A DNA stretch of 64,000 nucleotides. Origin: Voacanga thouarsii (Eukaryota > Streptophyta > Magnoliopsida > Gentianales > Apocynaceae). The notes beneath the pieces were generated by a model. It did no database searches, was not told the DNA's origin, and saw only the letters and a program-made list of their open reading frames with translations. The DNA lies in assembly GCA_026120185.1 (NCBI GenBank), contig JANUWF010002059.1, positions 1,169,501 through 1,233,500 on the forward strand, given 5' to 3'. Every line of letters begins with the position of its first letter. Position 1 is the stretch's first letter. A program made the position numbers and the translations under genes. This document shows, piece after piece, positions 46,525-59,403 of the stretch.

Positions 46525-47318
46525 TGTCTTGCTCTAACTACTTAGCAAATATTACAAAATAACCCCAAAATAGCTAAAAAAGTTCATGGGTTCGAGTTCC
46601 AGAACAAGGCTAGCACTTGGTAGGTCTCTTGGGGGTGGCCCCGAGTCTAATATGGGAAATAGTACTTGTATGTAAAAAGCCAGAACAAACCTCAGGACTT
46701 TTACCAGTACACAATCGGCGACGGGTCCGCTCTGTTGGAACAGTACTGGCATCAAAAATTGAAGAATTATGGCAGATCATAGCTGGTGCCTGGTAGGGTA
46801 ACTCTGGCCGGTAGTGGGTCCATTCTATTGGGCAATATTTCTGTGCAAACTGCTTCCAATTGACTTCCTTCGTATACCAGCAACATGGCCTATTCTTGAT
46901 CCTCTCCTATTCTTTCCTTGATGTTTTGCATTCTAAATATTGTTCTTAACCTCTAAGATGGCCTTGGTTGTCCCTTTGATCTTCTAAATAGTCTTTAATC
47001 TAAGACTATTTCCATATGAAGCTCCCTTGGGTCGTATTCTTTCATTTGCCCTTTTGCCCTTTAATCCTTGTTCATTTGTTTGCCTGACCTTCCACAAGGA
47101 TTGTTACCTTCTTTGTACTCATTTTAGCCTTTCTTTTATTATGCACTCTTTCATTAATCTCTTGGCCATTGGTTTGTTAGCTTGGCTGGCCTTAAATTCC
47201 TGTTGAAAATTCTTGAAAATGGATCTCATCAAAGGTGCCATGAGTTGTGGCTTGGATTTCTCTTTATCTTCTTTTGAGTGGCCTTCGTGCCTGGGGCAAT
47301 TCCTATCAAATATGCAGC
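46039..47318 (-). mobile_element. 5' LTR of H (1,280 bp), unoccupied Athila target
   Basis: Plus-strand ends TGATATGATACTCTG and AATTCCTATCA, followed by TSD AATAT. It contains an AT run at 46496-46521 and the GC-rich motif relic at 46606-46825. At 46205 it reads CTTAACACCCTAATC without interruption, showing the target into which the Athila-type element inserted in the other LTR. Confidence 0.95.
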
Positions 47319-47323
47319 AAGGC

Positions 47324-48522
47324 ATAGGCAATTTCCAGGAACTAAACGGCTAGTCAAGACACCTTATCTCAATGTTCTGTCACCTTATTTGGAGCAAAAC
47401 AATCCCCAGAACTGCACAAGGTTACTTGGGGTCATCTATCTCTAACATGAGTTAGTACAAAGATCAAAGTTTTTGCTGAGTACTCAACATCTTCACTAGT
47501 TCACAATATTTTCTGGGGTCAAAATATCATTTTCCCGAAGTTGACCAGTTAATTAATTTCGTTGGTTCACAAGGCCAATTAATAATCTTATTCCCAAAGG
47601 AATATTAATAAAATAATTTTCAAGGTCAAAATACTATTTTTCAAAAGTTAATCTCATACCATGAGATTGTTCTCTAAAACCACAATGAAAAATGATAAAA
47701 GTCCTTTTCGTACAATAAAGTAAGTTTCTAAGGGTATTTTCATCATTTGAAGACTACCCAATTTAAAAAATGAGTATTATTCAAGAATTTTAGAATTCTA
47801 ATCCAAAAAGAACAATTTAATTTAAGAAATCCCAATTATAATTCCATAATATCCATAACTCATATTTTCCCAAAAATCCTTTCCATAAAAAGGAACATTA
47901 ATGCTTTCTGAGAATAAAACATTATTTCATCTCAAAATTAAAGAGAAGAAAACCATTCACGAATACATGTGTACCTAAGAATTATTTAGAATTTAAGTGA
48001 CCTAAAAGTCCTTGTAGAAAATATTGTTTCCTACATTTTCCAATAAATTTTCCATTCAGAGAAACCATTTTCATTCAAGAAAACCATATCTTGTTTAAGA
48101 AAACACAAAGTTTCCTCAACCTCATTGTTATTCTTTACGAAATGGTCACTTACTATAATTAATTCCAATAATGAAAATCCATGTTTTCATTAAAATTTAA
48201 CATAGCATGATGTAATTTCATTCTAAGAAAACTATATTCTCATTCAGAGAACCAAAAAGATTCATAGAACATCTCTCAATAAAACATAATTTCATTAGCA
48301 TAAAATAGGATTTGTAAAACAAGTGGGACTCACCTCATGCCTTATATCGAAATAGTCATAAATGTAATGTTCGTAGCTTTTCCACAAGTCATTAACGTAG
48401 AAAACCTACATTAAAGTCATTTCATTCTCACCTTAGTAATTAAGACTAGGATAATGGATTACTAGACTAAAAATGAGAATCATTCATTTCTCATTTCCCT
48501 ATTTCCAAACATAATGGAATAA
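47324..48522 (-). mobile_element. Middle part of LTR F
   Basis: Sequence between the H insertion and solo LTR E; continues F. No gene seen. Many short AT-rich inverted segments of the kind AGAAAACCAT-TTTTCAT occur between 47870 and 48300. Confidence 0.7.
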
Positions 48523-50273
48523 TGATGTGTATGGATTTGAGTGTATAAAATCATATAAAAACTAAACACATTCCCAATCAAGTTTATATTAAAACGTTAA
48601 ACCCAAATTACATAAATGAGCAAGCATACTCATCATTAACATAGCATAGGGTTCAAACTGTAACACCCCACTACCTAGGCCCAATAGGGCCAGGATATCG
48701 CTCCGTCCAAAGGACAAGGGGTCTTTATAACTAGGTCATACAATCAAAATAAAATAATACTTCAAAAATTAAAACTTATTACAATCCAAAAATTCAAGAC
48801 AAATACAAAAATAACAATTGTTCACTCTCAACTCCCAAAGCATTACATAAAAATAAATAACAGAATATCTTCCAAGGCAGGCAATAACTAGCTACTCATC
48901 CCCACAGCAGAATCGACCTGAAATTATGGTAAAAAGGGTGATGAGATAAAAATCTCAATAAGTCCGTGTGTGCTTTGAGTGTTCAGTGAAAACAGTTCAT
49001 GAATGCAAGGTGTAAGAACTTCATTAGAAAAAGACTGGCAAGCAATAAATAAAGTTCAAATGCAAGAGTGGCATTTTGGCTTTTTCAACCATACTGGTAC
49101 AATAAAATCAACCACTTGAAAGGGCGGCCATGGGTTACCACACGTTAGGCCCCATAACCATACAACGGTCAGAATACCACACTTTGTACAGATTGACAAA
49201 AAAGGTAGGTGATCGACCTACCAGGTAAGATTCTCCTCCTTCTCTACACCCAAACAAAATCGGTTGTCCACTCCGGCAACACACAGTCCACATGACTGAA
49301 ACTGCTACTTCGGATCGGCATGACTAAGTAGTTTTGACGTTTCTCTAAGTTGAGTTTATCTTCTGGAGGTGGCCTCCCACCAAAAAACTCACTCTTGCTC
49401 TTCAAAACTAGTACTACTAGCCTACCCTTATTGAGTACTCAATATAGTTCATCCCACTTGGGAGAAAACTGATAAAAGACATTTTACTTTAAAATGGCAA
49501 TCAAGGGTTTCCAAAGTCTTTGTCAAAATCGGTTTTAGAAACAATTTAACAATTGAATAAAATTACTTGTTGATTTTCAAATGATTGGTTTGACTGAAAC
49601 AAGAAATGAAACAGTCCCTAATTGCCTTTACCAAATCAGTGTTCACAAACTTCGAGTTTAGCTTGCCATTTTAATTTTTTGCAACAAACAAGTTTTATGC
49701 AGGAGCTTACCTGATCTTTTGCTTGAGATAAAATAAAGATCTCCAATAGCTAACCTGACCCCGCCTGGGGTAAACACAGACATAATTAAACTCAAGCCAA
49801 AATTCACTTTCATAAATAATCCTAACTCAACTTACTGCCATCATGACCCTAATGTCCCAAGCTTTAATGCTAAATAATAAATAAAGGGTTTGTAAGATAA
49901 ATCTAGCTTGATATTAAAATAACTAGGGTTTGTGAATTAGATGCTAATAAGTTGAAGGTTTAAATCTTACTATAAATAAATTAAGATTTATTTGATGAAG
50001 GGTCCTAGGCCCTAGATGATATTATTTAAAATAATAATTATTTTTTAGAAAATAATTGGTAACTAAAATTAGTTGTCAGTAAATTTTAATAGGTTTTGAT
50101 TAAAAGATAGTAAATAAATTTTAATAGTATTTATGAATATAAGACTTTCAAAATTAATACTTTACCTATTATGATTATTTATATAAAATGCTTTATTTAA
50201 TATTATTATTTTATATAATATCCATATATTTTATTTCTTTAATAAAAGCTATCATTTATTTGACTAAAATATC

Positions 50274-50276
<3 letters not shown>

Positions 50277-50316
<40 letters not shown>
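50277..50316. repeat. (AT)n microsatellite
   Basis: A pure AT run of about 40 bp in LTR K. It is absent from the matching place of the 13458-15239 copy (near 15090), so it expanded after the two diverged. Confidence 0.9.
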
Positions 50317-50318
<2 letters not shown>

Positions 50319-52580
50319 AATCCAAATCCACATTTTCCTAGGGTTTTTGAAATTACTAGAAGAAATTATAGTATTAATCATTTTATTGATGAAATAAAAT
50401 TAGCTTAGGGACAACAAGGTCATGATCATAATTCCAATGGCTAACCATAATCATGAACATACACTCTACACCAATCAACAAAACATCCAAATCATGAATA
50501 AAACATAGATCCAAATCTACTAAGACATGATCCAAACTCTACTAATATAAACATAATCATGGCCTTAACAAGAATACATGAACATAAACCCTATTCACCA
50601 AAGGTGACATAATCTCTAACATGCTTAATCATTCATACTACTCACGATATGAAGACATGCAACAAAACCTAAAACGCCGTACATTCAACCAAGACAAATC
50701 AACTCATGCATCAATCCCATCTTCATCATACAAACACATTCATTCTCATGCTTCAATCCCAACTCCATCACAAAACACATGATCAACCTCCAAATATATC
50801 CCATCCTCATCCAACTACATCCAAGAGACATGAATCTAGGATTTCAAGAGAAGATGAAAGAAGCTTACTTGAATGATGACTACCTTGAAGTAGATCCAAG
50901 AAAATCCTCTCGCTAGGGATGCTTGATCCATCCAAGGAGAAGAAGAAACATGGTGATGGTGGAAGTAACCATTCGGCTGAGAGAGAGAGAGTTCATTAGT
51001 ATATACTCATCAAGGTCGAAGATGGAAGAAGATGAAGATGATTGTTCAAGCTTACCTTGAAGGTATTCTTGAGCCTTCAAGAAAATTTTAGTTTTTTATC
51101 CAAAAGTGAGACTTTGATTTCAGTGTTTGATGTTAAAAATTGCAGGAATGGATTCACGAGAATGAGTAGGTATAATCTGGAGTTTTTGGAGAAGATTGAA
51201 ATAGTTTTGAGTGGCCTTAGGCGTGAGAATGGTAGTAGGTGTTCTTGAAGGTTTGGAGAAAATAGAGAGATTGAATGGAGGCTGGCCGAAATTCTGTGGG
51301 GAAAGGGTGGCCGAATTGCTTGAATTGTTTTTTGTAATTGGATTTTCAGATTTGAGAGGAAAAGAAAAGGTGGTTATTTGAAATTCAAAGAGAATAATTT
51401 AGGAAATATTTTGTGGTAGCAAATATGATAAGTAGATCTTTGATGCTGGAGGTCTTTTGGGAAGCTACAATCGCCGACTGGATTACTAAAATTCTGCTGA
51501 GATAAATGTTGTTTGATGGAGCTTTAGGGTGGCCGAAATATGGTGTACAATGGTGAAGGAGTTTTCTGGTTGTTTGAGGTTTAATTCATGGAAGGTTGAT
51601 GAAATAAATTGCTGGAATTTTGGACTTCAATCAATGGTTTGATTTGAGTGGTTGATGGAGAGATTTTAGGAGCAGCCATGGAGCTGTTTTTCCGGAAGAA
51701 CAATGGTGAGGATGCTGGAGTTAAGTTCATAGCTGATCAAGGTGAGTTTGTACAGAAAAATAGTGGAAGTTTCAGACAAGGGTGAAGAAGGAACAAAGCT
51801 GGAAATTTTGATAAGGTTTTTCGCAAGGCTTGCTGGAATTTCTGGGCTGATTTTTCTGCCATATTTCAGTCAGCTTGTAGAAGGTTTGAAGGGCCATTGG
51901 AGGGTCCTTTAAGGCTTGTTTCCAGTCTTCTTTATGGAGGAAAAACAAGGCTGAATTGCTGGTTGAAAAACTGGAAGAAACAGCTTGGTTTTTCGGGTTG
52001 TTGAGCTGCGAACTGCCCAGGATTTTTTTCCTGGTTTGCACAGCTCTTGAGTAGTCCGGTTTTGGTTGGAATTTTCAGCCTTCAAGCTAAGTGAAATAGC
52101 CATTTTCCTAACAGCATTTGAGAGGAAAAGATGGCTGAAATTTTTGACAATTGGACTGATCAAGAAGCTAGAAAAATTTCAGATTACTACATGAAGAAGA
52201 TGAACACACATAGGTTGGAGTTTAAAGGTTCAACTATAGAGATTAATTCTCTTGGGAACCTTCCACAACTCCTCCCCATTTTCGGTCAAGAAGATACCTC
52301 ACATTGAGACATTTTCAAACCTTCAAAACTACAGAACTTTGCTGGAATTTTCTGGAAACAAAATTGGTTTAGATAAATTGAACAACCTAATGGATTAAGA
52401 AGGAAAGTTAGAGATCAAGAAGGGTATGAACCCCTTAGAAATTTTTGTAGGACACAAGAGTAGGATTAGGACATTCCATTCATGTCTCCCCTAAGACAAC
52501 ATTCCTACTCCTCCCTAAGACATGCAAGGGCCGAAAATAGCCTTCCAAATAAAAATAAAATTTAATCGTGCTAAAACTCA

Positions 52581-52648
52581 AATGATGGAATTTGAACTCA
52601 AGACCTCAAGAATTAATTCCAAAGCTCTAACCACTAAACCACAACAAC
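52581..52648 (-). other. tRNA-like module in LTR K
   Basis: On the minus strand GTTGTTGTGGTTTAGTGG-TTAGAGC (A box-like) and, about 35 bases on, GAGTTCAAATTCC (B box-like). Same position in the LTR as the copy at 9941. No acceptor-stem pairing is seen. Confidence 0.55.
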
Positions 52649-54316
52649 TCTTATTCTTATTTTCAGTCCTAAATATTTTTCTTATATAATCCTCAAGCTA
52701 TCTTCCTATTTCCTTCTCAAGCAAAATTACCATTTTACCCTTCTTACTCACTAAGCTGAAATAAGCCATCTAGATAACAAATCACATATCTAAAGCACAT
52801 ATAATCATACAAAAATATATTTATGCATGCGAGAAAATATGATATGCATCCCGACCCCCTTACTCTAGAGTTGGTTTTAGTTGGGGTTTCACACAAACGA
52901 GTGTCGATCCTCAAGGAACAAGTATGCATTAATCCCTTTTCTTTTATTATTTAACTGACTCAACAAAGTGAAAAAAATGAAATAAAATAAAACAAAATAA
53001 AATAAAAATAAAAATATATACATGTCAAGGATGGAGAATTATGTAACTCAAGCCATTGTTTAGACAAACATGATCTTAAAGTATCCAACCATTATCATAA
53101 CCAATTATTCTCTTTGCATCATAAATGATGAAGGTAGATTCACTTCGATGGTCAATCCATGAAATCACTATCCTCTAGATAAATTAGCATCACTTGGTCT
53201 GTCTCAACTAATTCACCCAAAAGACACATTAAACGCAATCCTTAATTAAATTTCCTTGGTCTGGCAAATTTAAAGCATGAAATTAATCAATGAGTCCTTG
53301 GTCTGGTAAAAATTAATTAACCTTTAATTATTCAATCCTCAGCAATTAACCTCTTTGGTCTAGCAAGTTAACAGCCAATAAATATGAAATTAATCAATTG
53401 AAACCACCATCAACCTCTTTGGTTTAGCAAGTTAATGAAAAGAAACAACCAAGTAATCTCGTAATACGCCCAAGTAATTAAATACCAAGAAGAACAATCA
53501 ATTAATCAAAAGATCAAATAACTCTAAAAATCATGAATACCTAAAACAATGTCGAATTACAATAAAACAATTAGTACATCATTGTTCAAAAAAAAGAAAA
53601 GAAAGTAAAAGAAAGCACTCATAGACAAGCTTACTTCTTCTTCCTTTGAATACCTTTTTGCACAACCCTCCTTGAATTGAAGAATTCCTTATTTGATTTG
53701 AGTGATTTTCTATGGTGATCAATGAATTCTCCCCATTTCCCTAGTGTTTTCCATCTATTTATAGGCTTGAAAAGTGTCCAAACTCGTTGGTATAATGTTC
53801 TTGGCCGAGTAGAAGTTGGAAGATACTAAAACTCCACAGATTACCAAAAACCGCATAGAAAAATCACAATCCCACCTTTTTCTTAGAGCATAGCCAGCGT
53901 TGCCTTGGCTACTGGAGGCGGCGCCGATTGTGTTCTGTTTCTCTAGTCGTTCATCGATTTTTTCCTGATTTCAACACCATGTTATCTAGAGTGCAGCCGG
54001 CGCCGCCTTGGCTACTGGAGTCGGTGCCGGTTCCATTCTGTTCCGATCTTGGTTCAACAATTTTTTGTCGCCTCGAAGTTCATGTTATCAGCATATGGCC
54101 AGTGCCAGTTCCTCTGTCCTGACCGGCGCCGCCTCTATTCTGTTTTGCGACGTTTTTGCTTCTTTTACCCTTAAAATCTGAAATAATGAACAAAATACCT
54201 TTTCAAGGGTAAAATCTCAAATATGAAGGAATATGACTAGTTATAGAACAAAATATATTACAAAAGAACCTCAAATAACTAGGAAAAGTATGACTAATTT
54301 AGCCCCTATCAAATAA

Positions 54317-56005
54317 TATTTCCAAAATGACCAAAATCTATCATCCACTTCTTCATCCTTTTTCTACACATAATTTAAGGTCTTCATATGATATTTCATC
54401 CTTTCATTCTCCCATTAATGTAAATAAATTCAAACCCTTGAATTTCATTTATTTATACCAAGGCTGAAAATTTTCAGCTTTAACACCCGATTTTGTTTTT
54501 GACATAATTTTTAATCCACAACTCCAATTAACCTCTATTTTCTATCAAAATGCTCATCAGATCTTCATCGTTATGATTATAGATTCCACTTCAATAGTCT
54601 CTCAACCATGACACACTACTGAGGCAAAACATCTCTCAACTTTTCATGTTTTACCCTTTTTCTTCACAAATACCATTATTAATTCATTCTCGTTTACTTC
54701 TAATATGCATATAATGCTTAATACACTTCAAACTTTATCAAAAAAATCCTTCATTTATATGATTTCCAGAGATATTTAGCCCAGCAAAATCATATTTTCC
54801 AACATCAAGTTCAATAATTGCAAACAACAACAATAACATTTCATTATCTTTAACATTTAAGCTAGTTTACCTTTTCATTTCTTATGCCTTTTTGTACAGC
54901 CATGAACTGCCAACAAAACTGCCATAAAAAAACCTTCATACACCATATAAAACATAGTACATAGCTTCTCTAATGAGCTAGTACATACTACACACAAAAC
55001 AGCCCATGAACATAGCTAATTTCCAAGTATAAATCATAGATTTCATGAGTTTCTCAACAAAATTAATGCCAAAATGATCCTTGCAATCCATTCTACAATT
55101 TTAATTCAAGAAGTACAAACACTTATCTTGAGTATGAGATTCTCTATGCTTGAATTGCCTCAAGTTTCCCCTCTTTTTTCCTTTGCAAACTTTTTCTCTC
55201 TCCTTTTCCATTTTCTTCCTTATTGTTTCTCCATTTTTCCTTCCTTTTTCCTTCCTTCTCCTTCTATTCTTGTCTTGGCCAGTTTTCTTGATGTCCACCA
55301 CCATTCTTGTGACCAAATTGGTCACAAGGTCAACCAACAATTAATGTTAATTGTGGGCCATCCATCCAAGTGTCATTTTCTTATTTGTTTTTCATTTCTT
55401 TAATTATTCTTTAATCCTTATTTGATAAGCTTTATGAATATAAATATTTCAAACATATAATCTCTTTTTGACACTTCTTTTCATCCACCAATCATATTAT
55501 GCTACTTGTTTGAATTTCAACCGCATTTTTCAATTTTCTCAGAAAATAACTATAATTTCGGGCCGTATTGGGAAAATATTTTATTCCACCAATAGAGTCT
55601 ATGAATTTTACTAAATTCAATAGTAGGAATCAAAATTCTAAATTCTTTTCAATTTGCGGTCAAAGTCCCAATTGTGATCAAAATTACGATAATACCCCCC
55701 GATGACTCAGGTTATACCAAAACATCAACCTCATCGTACTATCAACTTTTATTCTGGGCTTATAACCAAATTCTCACTCTATATAACGTACTTACCAATT
55801 GAAGTACAAAGGTACGAGTAGAACAATCTCAGAATTCTATCTAGGTTCCTATAATTTCAAATTTTCAATAATGGCCCTAAATATTTTTATCGCACCAAAA
55901 CCTTTATCTCATTATACTGATCATTTCTTGTTCTGGCCACTGATACAAATTCTCACCCGATTGAAAATTATCACCAACTGAACTATGAAAATACATTGTA
56001 TTACA
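54317..56005 (-). mobile_element. First part of LTR F (right end of F)
   Basis: Continues F after solo LTR E and ends at 56005 (minus-strand start TGTAATACAATG). No gene seen. The CT-rich stretch 55160-55280 gives spurious frames on both strands. Confidence 0.7.
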
Positions 56006-57956
56006 TTGAGTACCAATTCCTTTATTGTGTGTGATCTATTAGGTTTTCTAGTCAATTTGTAACACACCACCTTTTACTTTCAATTGGCTACTATTTGTAA
56101 TAGGATGAGAATATATATCAATGGCCAGAACAAAAGATGATCGGTATAATGAGACGAATATTTTGATATGATAATATCTTGTCGGGACCTGGATGTAATT
56201 ATTGAATTTATTCTACCTGTACTCTAAATTTTTGGAAGGTTATTATTATTAACAAAATAAGAATTGTATGGTACTCTAAAAATAGAAATTGACCAGCACG
56301 ATAAAACGCACGTTTTGGTGTGAATTATGCAATCTGGGGTATCGTGGGCATTTTTTGTCATTTTGACCGTGCCTGCAACTTTGACAGCAAATTTGATCAA
56401 GTAGAGAAGGAATTAAAGAAATTAAGTATTACTAATGAATTCAGTGAAATTTTTTGAGTTGATTGGTGAAATAAAATATTTTCCCGTTATGGCCCGATTT
56501 TGATCATTTCTAAAAAAAAAAAAAAAATAGGAAAATGAGGTTGAAAATGGGATGTGTGACTTCTTGTGATTGGTGACCAAGGACAAGTGTCAAATAATAA
56601 GAGGATGCGTGAAAGACTTCTCAAACAAGCTTTGCAAAATAAATGAAGAATGATGTGTAATTTTGTGATTGAAACACATCATTTTGTGGGGCTGTTTGAT
56701 TAAAGTCTTGTGCATTTTGATTGGTTAATACATAGTCCAAGAAAAGGTGATTGAATGGCTGAAATTAGGCCAGGAATTCGGCAGCCATGCAAGAAGAAAT
56801 AAAGGAAAATTTTGGGGAAGGAAAAGTGGTTGGTGTGTAAAAATCCTATTGGAACACACTTAAATATATCCACCATTCAATTAAACAAAAACAAGAAATG
56901 AAGGGCAAAGATTTGAGGGGTGAATGGTGGTAGAAAAAGGGTTGTTAAACAACCTAAATTTCGGCAGCCAACAGAAGGAAAAACCAAGAGAAAAAGAGAC
57001 CAAACAAAAGAAAACAAAAAAAGCTAGCTAGTGTGTGTTCTTGGTGTACTAGGTGAAGCCTTGGTGTTCATAGAGCAAAATCACACCAAATAGCCTCAAA
57101 TGCGAGGTAAAACCCTACCATGCTTGGATTAAAGTTGTTGTTAGGTGAATGATGATTATGATGATGTGAATTTTAACATAAAAACATGATTTTCATGTAT
57201 TGATTTCAGATTAAAGCTAAGGTTTGTGAACTTTTCTGTATGAACTTTACATATGCTTGTATATGTGTCGGCTTCCTAAGGGCCTTTGAATGATGTTTTG
57301 TGTGAGGAAGAACTGAATAATTATGGTAGCTTGAAGGCTTATTTTCGGTTGAAGAGGTGATGATCAAAGTAGAGTAAAAAAGGAATTTACTTGGTTGGAA
57401 AAATGGTTCGAACTAGCTTTTAATTAGAAGAGATGAATTTGTGTTGAATAAGTGTGACTTTTGTGAGCTACTAGAAATCTAGAAATTCAAAATTAAAGAT
57501 GATTTGAAGGAGGATTGAATGAATTAATGGTTCCAATGTGCTAAAGGCTAAAGGAAAACAAAAGAAAGCATGAATAGTGAAATTGAGACAAAACTACTAA
57601 GGCTGTTTTCGCCCAGTAAAATGTCACAGGGACCAGGACTCTGAAAAAGGCCAATACATAATTAAAGCTAAGAGTCTTATGGTTATTTTGGTATATCATA
57701 GGGCCAAATCGGAGTGTGAATTGAAAGTTATGGGCAAGACAAACTCATGTGTCAAGCAGTTAAATTCCATAAAAATGAGTCCGAAAATGGATGAACTTAA
57801 AAATGATTAAATGTGTGATTTTGGATGAAATAATTGGGGAAATATGAAGTGAATCCCTTGTTTATAAAGGAAGAAAGTGTGTGAAAAAAGGAGAATGAAA
57901 GAATTGATCAAACAATAAAAAAATGAAGTGAACAAAAGTTAAACATTTTCTTTAAC

Positions 57957-58047
57957 CGTCGGCCCTATTGGCTAAATGTCGGCTAACCATCAGGCACGTC
58001 GGCTACCCATCTAGCACGTCAGCTAGAAGTCAGCTAACCATCGACTA
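57957..58047. repeat. Short CGTCGGCTAACCATC repeats
   Basis: Four or five diverged copies of a unit like CGTCGGCTA-CCATC-GGCA lie in about 90 bp within solo LTR I. CG is partly kept, and some copies have changed to GTCAGCTA. Confidence 0.7.
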
Positions 58048-58429
58048 TTCTTTGGTTGAACACAATTTGACTCGAAAACGATGTTTGGTGTAAGTTTAGT
58101 GATAAACGGTCAATAGAATATCAAAAATGATAGAGACAGTGATTAAACGGCCATGAACGGAAAGGGTTACTTAGGACACGAGGTGAGTCCCTTTAATTTC
58201 TAAAACCTTTTGAAAGCTAGTGTGCTTCACTTTTCCTTGAAATGCTATGTTTTGTACCATTTTGAAAATTCCTAAATATGTTTAAGGTTTATCTGAGTAA
58301 GAATTATTTTATGCCATTTTAGGCTCGATTGAACATCATAATTAGCTTGGAAACCTTACTAGATGATTAAAGCATGAATTTTGTGAATTTAGTCCTTTTT
58401 GGATTAAATATTTAGGATTTTCAAAAAAA

Positions 58430-58830
58430 TGGTAAATTTTAGAATTGGGTATTCATAAATTGACTGGAATACCCTTATTGGAACATTTTATGAAAATATA
58501 TTTAGAAACTTTGAATTTAATCCTCTTTTGGGATTAGAATTTTGAATTTCTCGAAATAAGTTCCTTTTCTGGAATTGGGTATTTGGAAAATGATCTAAAT
58601 GTCTTTATTGGAATGTTTTATGAAAATCTTTGGAACTCAGGTATTCGGTAAATGACCAAAATATCCTTATTGGAACTTTTGTGAATACATTTCAAATTAG
58701 GTAAGGGTAAAATGACCCGAATACCCTCCAAAAGTTTTTTGGAATCGGGTATAGATAAAATGACCTGAATACCCTTAGAAATGACTTTAATGATCGAGTA
58801 TGGGGAAGATGACCCGGATACTCTTGGAAA
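58430..58830. repeat. Diverged tandem array, core GGGTAT-(8-9 bp)-ATGACCCGAATACCC
   Basis: At least six degenerate units of about 55-75 bp, each with GGAA-TGGGTAT near the start and ATGACC-GAATACCCTTA near its end (for example at 58688-58728, 58743-58772, 58795-58830). GGGTAT and ATACCC make each unit a small inverted repeat. Confidence 0.7.
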
Positions 58831-59403
58831 CATGTTTTGATGTGTTAATAGAACTCTTTATCCTATTTCAACATGATTTTGGAAAATAGTCTCTCGTGAT
58901 GAGATTGACTTTTGATCCCTGAAAATTATTTATTGGCCTGATGTACCTATGGAATGAATTGATTGGCTCTATGGAGCCTATATGAATGATGATCTGACTT
59001 GTGGGTCAATAGGATAAAATTCTGAAAATGTGATTTTGCCCTAAAAATGTTTTAATTTGAAAATCCTGCGGGATAAGATAACCTTCTGGCCTGATCAGTC
59101 AGATGGAGTTGGTATTGTTAACGTTGAGTACTTAACAAGGACTTTGATATTTGTACTAGCTCATGTTAGAGATAGACGATCCCAAGTAACCCGATTAATT
59201 CTGGGATTGTCTTACTCAAAACAGGGCGACAGGACATTGAGATGAGTTGTCCTGGCTAGCAATTTAGCACCTAGCAATTGTCACATCTGCGGGCACTTCT
59301 TGATTTTGAGTCATTCGCTGGATGCCAAGCGGGGACAATCGGTGCGTTTGATTCCTTGCTACCTTGATAGTGATTGACGTCAGTAAGTAAAAGATTTTTT
59401 AGC

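Larger units (their letters stand above)
33363..47318 (-). mobile_element. Gypsy element H, internally deleted, TSD AATAT
   Basis: A minus-strand element with LTRs at 46039-47318 (5') and at 42258-43374 plus 33363-33533 (3', split by the Athila insertion). AATAT flanks both outer ends (33358-33362 and 47319-47323). The 5' LTR is followed by a tRNA-iMet primer site and the 3' LTR is preceded by a polypurine tract. Between them are gag remnants with a zinc knuckle, a mutated protease and an E/K-rich stretch. No RT, RNase H or integrase is present. A hand count over the first ~150 bp of the LTRs gives about 12 percent difference, so it is an old insertion. Confidence 0.9.
48659..52893 (-). mobile_element. 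Solo LTR K (4,235 bp), Tekay/Del-like, TSD CAAAC
   Basis: On the minus strand TGTGAAACCCC to GGGGTGTTACA, with flanks CAAAC at 48654-48658 and 52894-52898. No primer site follows the LTR end, so it is solo. It is the only complete copy of this LTR in the window and serves as the reference for the halves at 9684-11931 and 13458-15239. It contains an AT microsatellite (50277-50316), a GA run near 50980 and the tRNA-like module. All frames inside it (for example 51042-51248, 51772-52163) are LTR sequence. Confidence 0.95.
48523..54311 (-). mobile_element. Athila-type solo LTR E, TSD AATAA, split by K
   Basis: On the minus strand it starts TGATAGGGGCTAAATTAG at 54311 and ends CATACACATCA at 48523. 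Flanks are AATAA at 54312-54316 and 48518-48522. Its own sequence (52899-54311 and 48523-48658) totals about 1,549 bp, as for the other LTRs. It has a strong GC-rich motif tract (53885-54145, for example GACCGGCGCCGCC near 54120) and a minus-strand TATA box CCTATAAATAG (53754-53764). Confidence 0.9.
32549..56005 (-). mobile_element. Long gypsy 5' LTR F (Tekay/Del-like), split by H and E
   Basis: On the minus strand it starts TGTAATACAATG at 56005 and ends AGGGTGTTACA at 32549. Its own sequence is 32549-33362, 47324-48522 and 54317-56005, about 3.7 kb in total. The joins are exact once the inserted elements and their TSDs (AATAT, AATAA) are removed. The start region (minus 55960-55880, GTGGCCAGAACAA, GATCAGTATAATGAGA) is related to the start of solo LTR I at 56110-56145. 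Both have a GGGACT-ACT...GATT...ACTCACAC block upstream of the LTR end (F near 32830-32862, I near 59838-59868). TTGAG at 56006 is the right TSD; the left one is lost. Frames at 55074-55403 and 32596-32877 are LTR sequence. Confidence 0.75.

Noticed and set aside
55074..55403. 109-codon Phe/Leu-rich frame that looks like a membrane protein
   Set aside because: CT-rich stretch inside LTR F; the opposite strand gives an equally long Lys/Arg-rich frame, a sign of composition rather than coding.
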